Origin: Burhinus oedicnemus
Taxonomy: Eukaryota; Chordata; Aves; Charadriiformes; Burhinidae
DNA length: 64,000 nucleotides
Direction of reading: 5' to 3'
NCBI GenBank assembly: GCA_008921705.1
Contig: VFFE01007767.1
Span: forward strand, 1,651,689 to 1,715,688
Shown here: positions 1-12,050 of the stretch, one piece after another
How the letters are laid out: every line of letters begins with the position of its first letter
How positions within the stretch are numbered: the first letter of the stretch is position 1
Position numbers and translations under genes: made by a program
The notes under the pieces: generated by a model
Seen by the model: the letters and a program-made list of their open reading frames with translations, nothing else
What the model was told of the DNA's origin: nothing
Database searches by the model: none

Positions 1-3000
1 CTAAACAACTGCAAAATCAATCGCGTGGTCAAATTCTCCTTCCATGCATGGATTTTATACTGGTGTAATACCCTAGATTTCAGTGACAATATAGCTGGGT
101 AAATGGAGAGTTTGTAAAAGCAGACTTGGGCCCGTTGCAGCTATACACAAAACAGGCCAGATCTCAAGGCAGGGGATAATGGTGCAAAGCAGCTCTAAAG
201 CCACAAGATTTTATTCCCAGCTGATTCTTCCCATGGATTACAGCTGCTTGAAATATAAGCATAATAGGGCTTCCCTCTCTGACTGCTGGGACATGGCAGG
301 GTAGAAAAGACCACATCGAAAGACTTCTCATAATCTCTAGGTCCCCAACTATTGGGACGGGTCCCTGATGAAGCAGTGGCACTTCAAACTCCAGATCAGT
401 ATGGAAGTGAAAAAGAAACAAAGGACAGTTGCGTCTGTGCTTTCTTTAACATTTTCTTTGAAAAGATGATTAAAAACCCCATTTTAATGCTAATGGCAGC
501 TACTTTCTAGGCTTCAACCAGTTCAATTTTAAACACATAGATTCCCTCCATTATATGTTTCCAGCTCACTCCTTTTCCTCGTTGCAAGCCATCACCATGT
601 TTCTCATTAGATCACTTTAATACCTTCTGTGCTTTGATACTCTTTCTACTTTGTTTTTATTTACTCCTCTGAAAGCTCTGTCATCACATGTATTTCTCAA
701 AGCTATGCTCTTCCTGGCTGAAAAGAAGAACAAATCTCTATTCAAATGTGGAAAGCAACCACGAACTGGATTAAAATTCAATTTTTGAAGCTAAGTGAGA
801 CTCCTGCTCATTTTCGAGAGCATCTCCAGCTGATTGAAGTCTATTTTTAACACAGAAGGAGTCTTGATCAATCTCATGATCAGAAAAGTCTTTGCTATTT
901 AAACTGTATTTCACATCCTTCAGCTTTAAAACCTCAGGCAGGCCTAATTCAGACTTTATAAAGATTTATATGTAAAAGTGATAAGAAACACTAAACACTA
1001 ATGTAACAACTATTAGTGCATTAGTACCTTGAAATTTTTGCCTTTCAAAAGTTAGAAATACATAATTCTAAGTATTTGTTACTGTCACTCATTCAACTCA
1101 CTGCAGAATGATGGACTAAATTTTATACCCTCTTCAAGCTGACTGAAGCTAATTAAACAAATCTCTGCCCCCTATTGATATAGCCAATGAAACCTGGGTG
1201 AAGGCCTGAGAAACTATTGCCTTCTTCCTTCCATTCAATTTAAGGTCTCATGTGCCCTCGTTTTTTTACATTAATGTTGTTCAGATTAGGACATCCCATA
1301 ACCATAAACCTACTGAATATTCTCCACTGTGAGCTTCAGCTCTCACCAACCACCCTTGGTGCATATGCATGGTCTTTGGACTGCCTCAACACATGACCAT
1401 CTGTCATGATTGCATGGTGCCTCTCCACAACTGGGTCGGATCCTTGCCTGAGGGCATTAGGTTCCAGACAATGCTGGTTTAGATGAACAGTTTGGTTAAC
1501 ACTACAAGGGCCATCTGTTCTACAGGAAATCCTTTCTCTGTGTCATGAATGAAGTGTTCCCAGCACATAACTATATATTTGTCTCCTATATAAGCTTTTA
1601 TGTAATAGTAATTATGAGGGCATGTTATTTGCAAATGAATAGTTTGCAAAAATACCAAATTTCATTACATAAGTTTGCTCGATACACCTCTTAGTACAGA
1701 CAAAAACTAACCACGTATTTGGCAGAGGAAGTTATTGCTTCACTAGTGTTTCAGCATGGTTACAACACCTCAGTACCTCAGGCAATGTGAAAGAACTGAA
1801 CCTCGATCTAAATCTTACAAACAAAGTGTATTACCTCCTGGAAATCAAAATGTGAATCCTATTGAACAGGATTCCAAAATTTAACTTTGGTAAGGAAGTT
1901 GAGCTCCTCTGTAGCCTAAGTTAGGATGTTGCATATTAGCATGGTTATTATAAGAACTGTATTGCAGGGAAGAGCTTTCATACATTTCAGATATGTAATC
2001 AAAGACAATTAATTTTTAGCAAATTAAGCAGCAGAAGAATCTAATAACTAAAGTTTTTCATGTTCACCAAGCTTTTCATCTGCTGTTCAAACACACTCAG
2101 CTTTCAGACACTGTAACTGTAACTTACTGAGTAGGAAAGAGCATTCTGCAACTAGCCTTTTGGTAACATCTCCCTCTCCTCCCAGTCTCATTTTCATCTT
2201 AAAAGGTGAAAGTTTGAAATACAACATATCCTACTTATCTCAGTATAAAAAGCTACTTATAGCTATATTGCTAAAAATTATTAACTACTGCATATCAAAA
2301 TGTGATTAGATTTCACCCTGGACAAGACTCCTAGTCGCCTAAAAGTTTCTAAAACTAAATGTATTGGCTCAACAGCCATGGAGGCCTGGAGACAGATGAC
2401 GATACAATGGGTTTATAGATTTGCTCAGAGGGCTTGATGGATTTTTACTTTATGCTAATATAGAAGTGTGTCATAAATATCACACACAGTGATCTGACTG
2501 AGAATATTCCATTTTGGGGAATTTCAGGAGTACTCTTTCCTCTTTCATAAGTCCTGATATTACAATTACTCGAGCCATTTAAAAAAAAGTAAATCTAGAA
2601 CCTTAAGATTTATGTGCAAGCCAAAGGTTACCATCCTCTTTTTTGGATATATTTATAGCTTCTACTACTTGCAATCCAAGTGGCATCAAAATGGTTTTAT
2701 GGTTTGTTAAGATCATACAGAAAATTCACTCCTTTAGTTCAGAAATTTTTGGTAAACTTGAATGAACCTCAACAGTGTAATAGAACAGACTTAAACCCTA
2801 ATAAATATTTTTTCTCATTAATTATGCTATTATTATAAGGTTTTAAAATAACAAGGAGTAAATCTTGAAGAATATAAATAGTAAGGAAGAAGACCACTCA
2901 GTCTGTACTAAATATTAGGAATTAAAGGATGAATTTAGGGACATCAGAAAACAGAATGAAACCAAGAAATAAAACTACACATAAGAGACACGAGACTATG

Positions 3001-3169
3001 AAACAGATTTCAGGGGAACTGTGGCAATCCTGTTATCTGTGACACTTTTTCTGCTCTAGTATTATACCCTTTCCATCATGATATTACTTGGATATGAATT
3101 ATTTGCTCTAAATTAAGAAAATAATGAAAAACGTTCAATAAGAAAAACCTCCCCATTGATGAAACTAGC
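1..3169. other. AT-rich non-coding sequence, no feature seen
   Basis: No exon with credible splice borders, no recognisable repeat and no RNA gene. It could be intron or 3' flank of the C10orf67-like gene. Confidence 0.6.
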
Positions 3170-3935
3170 TAGAATGATCTACAGTTGGACTCGATGATCA
3201 CTGAATCATAGAACGGTTTAGGTTGGAAGGGACCTTAAAGATCATCTAGTTCGAATCTCCTTGCCATGAGCAAGGACACCTCCTACTAGACCAGATTGCT
3301 CAAAGCCTCATCCAATCTGGCCTTGAACACTTCCAGGGTTGGGGCCTCCACAGCTTCCCTGGGCAACCTGTTCCAGTGCCTCACTACACTCACAGTAAAG
3401 AATTTCTTCCTGAGATCTAATCTAAATCTAACCTCTTTCAGTTTGAAGCCATTATCCCTCATCCTATCACTACACGCCCTTGTAAAAAGTCCCTCTCTAG
3501 CTTTCTTGTAGGCCCCTTTCAGATACTGGAAGGCTGCTATAAAGTCTCCCCAGAGTCTTCTCTTCTCCAGGCTGAATAACCCCAACTCTCTCAGCCTGTC
3601 CTCATAGGAGAGGTGCTCTAACCCTCTGATCATCTTCGTGGCCCTCCTCTGAACTCGCTCCAACAGGTCCATATCCTTCTTATGTTGGGGGCCCCAGAGC
3701 TGGATGCAGTACTCCAGGTGGGGTCTCACGAGAGGGGAGTAGAGAGGCAGAATCACCTCCCTCGACCTGCTGGCCACGCTTCTTTTGATGCAGCCCAGGA
3801 TGCGGTTGGCCTTCTGGGCTGCCAGTGCACTTTGCCGGCTCATGTTGAGCTTCTCATCTACCAACACCTCCAAGTCCCTCTCCTCAGGGCTGCTTTTGAA
3901 GGTCTTTTCCAACCTAAATGTTTCTATGATTCTAA
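3170..3935 (+). repeat. Short CR1 3' tail interrupted by another CR1
   Basis: The left piece (about 3170-3200) reads ...GTTGGACTCGATGATC. The right piece (about 3893-3935) reads TTTGAAGGTCTTTTCCAACC and then TTCTATGATTCT. Joined, these make the standard CR1 3' end in plus orientation. The middle is occupied by an inserted minus-strand CR1. Only about 75 bp of the host copy remains. Confidence 0.75.
3201..3893 (-). mobile_element. CR1 LINE 3' fragment (ORF2 C-terminus), minus orientation
   Basis: The plus strand opens with the reverse complement of the CR1 tail (AATCATAGAACGG...GGTTGGAAGGGACC). On the minus strand an open frame of about 200 codons encodes the C-terminal part of the CR1 reverse-transcriptase protein, with family hallmarks such as [40 protein letters not shown] and [13 protein letters not shown]. 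It is 5' truncated, as nearly all CR1 copies are. The frame is unbroken, so the copy is not very old. Confidence 0.9.
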
Positions 3936-4617
3936 TATACTTTTCCATCTCTCAAATTAGTGTTTATCTGTAATAAATACTAATTATTTTTGCATATATA
4001 TGCTGTTTTATCAACAGTGTGGTATGCAGTCATCAGCTGACACAGAGTATAAACAGATATCTTATTATTTTCAAAATCTTTGAAATGGATTTTCCAGTGT
4101 AAATATAATCCCTATCTAGACACATAAAAATTTCTAGAGGTGAATGCAGGTGTCCCCTGCTCTATGTACAAAACAAAATTACACAACCAAATCTGCTACA
4201 GTACAAACACCGAACAAAATATCAGCTAACACCGTATGTGTACTTAATAGTAATTGAATAGTAATTGTAAAGTAACTGAACTTTATTCAGTGTGCTATTG
4301 TGTGTTCCTCCAAACCCACATTCAGAAATTAAAAAGCTATACAGCAGAACCTTACCAATATCATTTAGTGTTTTACTCATTAACAGCAAATTTTATCTTG
4401 AAAGCACTTCAGGCCATGGTTTCTGAGAGGCACCATCCTCCCAGGACTGTAGAGCTATGGGCAGGATGTCAGGTTAGGCCTGGACATCCCCGCATCCCCC
4501 TTGTGATGGCGGGTGAGGAGTGGTCAGGTCTGGGCATTTATCCACTTGTTTAAGACACTGAAGGGAATAAATGTACTTCACTCTTTTTAGAAGGGAGCGT
4601 TGAGGAGTATGGTTTAT

Positions 4618-4880
4618 AGAATCATAGAATGGTTTAGGTTGAAAGGGACCTTAAAGATCATCTAGTTCTAACCCCCCTGCCATGGACAAGGACACCTCCC
4701 ACTAGACCAGGTTGCTCAAAGCCCCATCCAACCTGGCCTTGAACACTTCCAGGGATGGGGCCTCCACAGCTTCCCTGGGCAACCTGTTCCAGTGCCTCAT
4801 CACCGTCGCAGTAAAGAATTTCTTTCTGAGATCTAATCTAAATCTACCCTCTTCTAGTCTGAAGCCATACTCATGCACTC
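4618..4880 (-). mobile_element. CR1 3' fragment, minus orientation
   Basis: It starts with AGAATCATAGAATGGTTTAG and GGGACCTTAAAGATCATC (reverse complement of the CR1 tail) and continues through the CACTTCCAGGGATGGGGCC and CTGTTCCAGTGCCTCA blocks. Similarity is lost near CTGAAGCCAT. It closely resembles the CR1 at 3201-3893 but is shorter. Confidence 0.9.
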
Positions 4881-7800
4881 TCTTGCAGGATCAATACGGT
4901 ATTGATCAATATCAATACAAAACCATACAGCTCTGATAAATGAATTTTCAATTCACCAGGTTAAAATCCTATTATCTTTGATGTGTTTTAAAGCACAATC
5001 GCAATTATGAAGGTTGTAGGCACTAGGAAGAACAACAGTATGAGTACTAGTAAAAACATAACAGAGCTATGGTTATTATGGACAGGATATTCTTAGAAAT
5101 TCAGCTAAAAGGAAAAAAGATTGTGAAACAGCAGCAGTAAATTGGTCAAAAAATATTATACAGCCAAGGATGATGACACATAGAACAGGACAATCAGATA
5201 TTAAAGGAACACAGAAAAATGTTAGCAGTATTTCAAACTCCTCAAAAAATTTCTAATAAGAGAAGAACTAGGCCAGGTCATTTTAAAGGTGAGACTATAA
5301 TCAAGTGCTCCTTCAGTTCCTCAGGTATGTTCAGACAGGTACAGACTTGGTCCACAGATAGTGGATTTTTGACACATTTATAACAGGAAAATTCACAAAA
5401 CACTAAAAGATGCAAGAGGAAAATAGCATTTGCAACCACAAAAATTATACCTGACAGAATACTGGATAAACAGAAATTACTATTTTATTGAATTGTACTA
5501 GAATAAAAGATGAGATCTAAAGAATGATTCATGCACTAAAGTTAAGTGCTATTTTTTTATATAAGCTGGACTTTTCTTTTAACTTTTTGGTTTCATATCT
5601 TTCCTTCGCTGCAACTGGCCACATTACCTTTAGCCTAAAGCTCTGGTCTTTTCAAACAGACCAGTCCAATAGTCGGAAAGTTTTACTGGAAAAACTAACC
5701 ACCCTTCAGGAAGAATCTAGGCATGCAGAAACACTTGAATGTAGGCTTTTTGAGTACAGAAATGATGTAACTACTGCCTACAGCTCTTTATCCCCTGTGC
5801 CTCTCAACATCACACCTGTATGAACCAAGTTTCTGGTGAAGACCTAGATTTTGACCCCTACATAATCTTTAGGAGGGTAGGATGCGCATCTGTGCAAGAC
5901 CAGGGAAAATCCTGTAGAAGGCAGTTCTTAGAGTATCTAAGCATCTTTTTTGGTTTTTGATCAAAAATCTCCTCCTGCTTGAGGAAGACGTTGTCCTTAA
6001 AATGAGAGAAAAAGGTTTTGGAGGTAGTGTTGAGGCTGATTTTCTGTCAAAATTTTACATTGTTGCTTCTGAGATTGAAGACATATGTTATTGCTGCTGA
6101 GATTTTACTATATGATTAAGGCATTAGGGCAAGTAGACATCTGGGTAAGTGTCAAAGCAGTACTTAAATGACACTGAATTAATTAAACATGAATATAAAT
6201 TAAATTCTTCAATAGCAGATATTACTCTATGCCTATAACTCTTTGAGCCGTAAGTCTAAGTAACAAATAGATAATTCCCAAAAGTATACCATATTTTTGT
6301 TTTAATACAATCAAATACCACTTTCAAACATCACACATATTTCAACTAATCTAGTTGTGCTCCAGTTCAGTTTATCTCAGCATATGGCTTGTTCTCACCA
6401 CATGCCATAGATTTCCAAATCTAACTATGATTAATAGGATATGTCAAATAACTGTTGAAGGAAATCCTGCTTCAAAAAGTGAGGCTGATTAATAGATTGA
6501 TTTAGATACTAACTTCTAAACATTGACTTTATTTTTTCTGTTATTTGAAGTTTTAGGAAGATCAGGAATATCAACAACCTTTACTCAAATAAAGGCATTG
6601 TGAAACCTAAATTCAATCTAAGTTTAAGAATAATAAGACAATAAAACCCCCTTTGTTCTTATAATGGTTCACTACATTTATTCTGTATTATAAAAATATG
6701 CTGCAAAAGTTAAAGGGTATCCACAAATATATATACATATTTTCCTGGCAATTATTTTTCTAATATGTTTAAATAATCCATAGCAAAAGAGAAATCCAAA
6801 CAGTTTAACCTTCCTCACACCTTTGGTAAATGACAGGATGTAGTAGTAGGTACAGATGACAAAGTGCATTTTTATTTGATTATGCTCACATTCAGAAACC
6901 TCATAATAGAATGAGTTTTTAAATAATTTGAACAACTAACGGAAATTGGTTGTAGATTCCTAAGTGCTAATCATTCTTACAAAGGAGGAAAGAGCATTTT
7001 TTTTTTAACAGAAAACCTTCAAATCCTATTAAAGATTTTTCCTTATTACTCTTACATGGTTTTCTACTTAAAGGATTCAAAAGTTGGCAAGTGTGCAAAA
7101 GAACTTACAAGACTAAGTCTTTGGAAAGGGAGGATGACTTGTGTGAAGCAGATCACACTTTCTCTCCATAAATCAAAGTGGTTTTGATCATTCATGAAAA
7201 AAGGAAAGCATACATGGAGAGTTACTCTCTAAACATCAAGAATAACACAAAGACATAAAATTTTCTTATAAAATTAGTTAGGCCACTGCCACTGGAATCC
7301 CTTCCCATGACATTTCAAATGAAACTAGAATTTCATGAAGGACGAATTGCTTGAATGAACTGCTTTGTGGAGTTAGTGCACTTACTTGACCATGAGCATA
7401 TTTTAAAGTGTTTGGGAGATAGATGACTACAGGCTTTTGAAAATTACACTAAGCATTAAAACGTTTTAAAAATCCCGTTATGCATACATTTGCAGACTCT
7501 TCTGTACCCGAATAACGTTTCTTGTTTTGCAATAATCTTTACTTTCATCTGAAGAGTATTCAATGGTTTCTTAATAACCTGAAAGAGCCTTTGACTACTG
7601 ACAGCTACAATGGAGTAAGATCACTTTATATATACTTATCTGTTTGTCAGATTTCCTTCAGCTGTATATTTTTATGATGCATATATTATTGTTCCTTGAA
7701 GACTGGGTCAAATTAAGTGCATACGTTTGCAAGAATAAGTAACCATACCTCATATCAGGTACAAAAATGTAGAGGAACTGGAGGACCTCCACGGTAGGTA

Positions 7801-8810
7801 TTGTGGTCATTTCTCAAGAGCCTCCTGGCACCACTTAGGACCTAGATACTTAGGATTTTCCTGCTAGTTAAATTCAGCTGCCAGCTTTACCCAAATGCCC
7901 TAGCAGCATTTTAAACCCTGCTTTTATTTCCACAATCCCTTCAGGGACATCCCACTTAGTTAATCTTGATGAAGTTGAGGAAATACTTTTCACACGTAGA
8001 TAAACATGATTCTCAGTTTAATCTTCGAAAATATAAGTTTATTCAATACCTGGATTACCTTTTTTTAAACTTACTGTGTGAAGACACTGTTCTAGTCTTC
8101 TGCAATACCATGGTATACACTTAAGGCAGAATTCGTGCTGCTTTTGGTCTTGAAATATGTAGGTATTACATTAAACAGCAAGTATCTCAGTTTTCTGTCC
8201 CTGTGCTTCATGGCATTGTATTTTTTGGTACAGCACTGCTGCCTGTGGCCAAAACTAGGATTTGGGGTCTAGTGTTTAAATGTTTTTCAGTATTTTTAGC
8301 TATCTGTAAGGTACAATGCTAATAAAGGGATTTCTTCCACCAGACTCCTACCTTGTCAGCTGAAGTGATTTCAGCCAGACAAACCGTGAGCTATGCTTAC
8401 CCACTAATTATAGCTGTCAAACATCATGCCCTGTGATCCGCCATGTTCATTCTCTCTAGATTAAAGGACAAGGAACAGCGAGTATATGTTTTAGTTTGAA
8501 GGGGGAGCGAGCAGAAGATAAGGACCAAGTCTAGTAGTGATGTTACCTAACTCCATTTGGATTAAATGGAAAAAAAGACTGTTTAAAACAGTATAGTTGC
8601 AATGATAGTAGTTACTAGTGCAGTGTAAGGAACATATTTCATTACTCAGTCAAAACACAAACATAGGTTTAAGAGAAACCAGTTCTGTGTAAAAAACAAA
8701 AACTAGACTAAGACAAATAAAACAGAGGTATGACACAAGCAGAGCACTTTGCAATATTAGCTAATAAAATCTATTTATATTTTACTTAGTAAATAAAGAT
8801 AATTGCATAC
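4881..8810. other. AT-rich non-coding sequence
   Basis: No supported gene. A short palindrome (ATCAATA-CGG-TATTGAT) lies at about 4891-4907. One weak plus-strand exon-like segment at 5660-5766 is discussed under findings. Confidence 0.55.
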
Positions 8811-8880
8811 TTTTTTTTCCATGCCGCACCCAGGACACTTTGCACTTTTGTCTTGGTGTCTTCTTTTTCTCCTTCCATTG
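8811..8880 (-). CDS. C10orf67: C10orf67-like exon 9 (probable)
   Basis: This 70-bp segment follows CCTTTTAG and ends at GTATGC. Read in phase 0 from exon 8 it is open: QWKEKKKTPRQKCKVSWVRH then GKK plus one base. It is lysine-rich and short, so chance openness is possible. Another frame is also open and starts with ATG (MEGEKEDTKTKVQSVL), which weakens the case. I found no convincing exon further left. Confidence 0.4.
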
Positions 8881-11800
8881 CTAAAAGGAACCACCAAGAA
8901 ATATGAACAAAACTACAGGCATAAACTTTTGGAAGAAGTTTAATATTAACCCAGAATTATAGTTTATTGAAAAATTGTATTAAAATGAGAAAATAAGAAC
9001 TCATCTGTAAAAAGCATATTCAAAGTCATACAAGTTTTTGCAGATTTAAAGATAATTGTATTAGCACTTTGGGCTATGACAGTGAAAAACTGTCTTTCAG
9101 TTCACTGTCTGGGGTCATAATAACCAGAGAGAAAAACACACTTTTTCTTCGAAAACTCTGTTGGATATAAGCTGGGACCGTCAACAACATTAGAAAGTGA
9201 CAGCAAGTCCTTGGCTTGTACTGAGTTGTAACAAAGCCAGCCATTTCTGTGCTACTGCTCAGCATTGCTCATACATTTGTACTACTCAAATGATGGGAAA
9301 GCAAAAATATTGTTTATAGACAATGAAATGAAACTGAATATTGACAGAATCATTAAAGATGACAGAAGGGGAACATTTAATCAATTGACATTTTCCCCCC
9401 TAAGATTTATTCCAGGATTTTACTATTGATTCAATTTTGAGTACTTTGCTAATGATTCTGTTTTGTAATCGTTTATTTTCATCTAACATTGTTACTTTTT
9501 CCAGGATTTAAACTATTAGGAAATGTCATTTTATATCACTAACATTTTTATTTATTGTAACAAAGTCAAAATACGCAGAATTGCATGGTGATATAGAAAA
9601 TACTGTATTTCCGTAATAATCTTCATGAAATAGCTTTAAAATCTTGTTAGAACTTAGAGAAGATCTTTTGAGAGCATAAATGCTTTATTCCAGTCATATG
9701 TCATAGGATTTATACTTCCAAGTTCAACCTTACAAATTACTTTTTACCTTCAGTGTTCGTTCATCTTTCTGTTGACCACTATGTACACTGAGAGTGTTTT
9801 TATTCTCTTGCTTGTCCATCTTTCATTTCCACATTTGTATGCACTCAGAGTGTCAACAAGAAATCTCAATGAGCAAAGCATTTAAGTTCTCACTGAGTCT
9901 ACTCCTTCCTTGCTGTTTCTCAGAAGCATTCCACTTTCAATGTTATCTCCCATTCACTCTGCTTATTACTGCTCTAACTTATCTGACTTAACTGCACTAC
10001 TGCTATATTTCTTTCATGTTTAATACTGATTTATTTGATAACACACAATGAAAAGATAAGGCCACAAAAATTTGCACATTAAATACTTTGGTATTGCAGA
10101 TTAGTCAAGGTATCTTCATCACATTTCACAACTAATTGCAATGAAGACTGTATCTTGGGGCACTAAAAGACCTTAGAACCCGCCTCATAAATATGTTCTA
10201 GATATTTGGCAACTGTGTGCTCGATTTTAGAATTAGGGGGAGAGGGAGGAGTGAGGCAAAATCTCATCAACAGCCTTTGCAAAGGTTGGACTCCTACGTA
10301 CTCATTGGTTTTGAACTCAGACTGTTAATACATCTGCGCAAAGAAAGGTTTTCTCCATTCAAGAAGATCCCCTTAGATGAAGCATTTCCAGGTAAACATT
10401 GGAACTAACTTTGGAATAATAGTAATAAAAAAGAAGTAAACATGTCTAATAATCAATATTTATACTTTAAAATAATTTTATTTTGAAAATGTATTTTTCT
10501 CCTGAATTATTAAAAGCTTTCTAATGTCTAGATTTTTTCATATACATTAAGGATATAACAAACCTGACCACTTAAGCTTTGATGTTAAAGGTCCCACTGG
10601 GATTTCTAGAACTATCACAACTCAATTTGTGACTTAAAATGATGTTTCTAGGTGCCTCAGCTATGATCCAGAAGTTGATATAAGCTGTTTTCACGTTACA
10701 TGTCAGTTCAGAAACAGACTATGAAGCCAAATCAAACCTCATTTATATCATCTTACAATAATGCCTTCAAATGCTTTTGGTAAATATACAAAACAGACTG
10801 TAAGTTTTAGCATTAGCTAGCATTATCTGCTGGCACATTCTTATCCCAAAAGATTTTCCACGAAAGAGAAAAGTCTGTACCTCAGCCTAAATTTAGACAA
10901 TCAATTTTTAAAATCTTTTATTATTATTTCCTAATTCCAATACAGTCCTGTTTACATCTTCAGATTAAAGAAATTTTCTTGAAATGTGATGAGAATTATC
11001 AACCATTTTCATTACAAAGGTGCTTATTAAAATTTATTTAATAGGCAACTTATTTTGTAGTTTTTTTTTTTAACCTTCACAAACGGATTTGAAACACCCA
11101 CTCTATAACATTATATTTTGTTTTTTTTCCTCTAGTTTTCAAAAAATGCAGTCCTACAGTACTTACCCAGACTCACTGAAACTGAAAACTGAGTGAGTAC
11201 TGCAGGATTGGCCCCCTATTAAAAAAGCCCAAGACACATGGTGCTGAGATTAACAAAACAAAGTAAAGCAGCTATGACTTGGCACAAAGTTTGACAAGCT
11301 GCAGAAAAGCAAATGTTTAAATAACTGAAGTGGTACTGATTTTCTATTCACAACCTTTTCTCTTCTAAACAGTATCATATTCTTTTCCAGCACATTTAGA
11401 TTGCAAGTCAAGCTGTGTTTTATTTTTTATTATAATAAACCCAGTCAGTTTACTGTAACAAAGACATACTAGTGGTGATCAGTGTGAAAGCCAGTACGAA
11501 ATCAGGCTAGGGAAAAAAAAAAAAAAGTCAAATGGTAAAATAAAGGACCAGCCGTCTGGAAAGTTCCTGGATCATGTAAAAAGAAAATAAAAGGCAGTGT
11601 TCTTATGAGACTAATGCAGAATACAAAAATATTTTAAGACAAAACTCTGTATCACTGCCTATGACATTTGTAAACACCAGCAGCAAATCCTTTCAAATAA
11701 TGTTGCATTTATTAAATATTTTCCAAGTCCTCCTAAACTAAAATAGTAGTGTTTTAAAAAAAATATTTCTAGTAGCATTGTTTACATCTGTTCCTCTCAA

Positions 11801-11984
11801 AATATGGTAAGAACAAAATAAAACTGCGAAGTATTTTTGCTATATTTTTTCACATGTAAAAAACCTTCCCTACTTAAAAAATAAGTTTATTCAATCTATG
11901 GGTTATTAAAAGGGTTTTGCATATTTCATTAGATTTGCAATAAATGATGGTTTACAAAAAATAAAGTATATATAAATATCTTAC
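8881..11984 (-). other. Putative intron between C10orf67-like exons 8 and 9
   Basis: AT-rich, with scattered A and T runs (for example 11512-11526). No repeat family recognised. Confidence 0.4.
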
Positions 11985-12050
11985 CAGAGTTTTAACTAAT
12001 GATCTTTCATTTTCAAGTTCTGCCTTCATTTGTTCTTGAATTTCAACCAA
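11985..12050 (-). CDS. C10orf67: C10orf67-like exon 8
   Basis: This 66-bp exon is bounded by a TTTTAG acceptor and a GTAAGA donor. It reads LVEIQEQMKAELENERSLVK then TL, a perfect short coiled-coil segment, in phase 0 at both ends. It joins in frame to exon 7, whichever of that exon's two donors is used. Confidence 0.7.

Noticed and set aside
3286..3948. 220-codon minus-strand ORF as a host gene
   Set aside because: It is the C-terminal part of CR1 ORF2 plus antisense sequence from a second CR1 tail.
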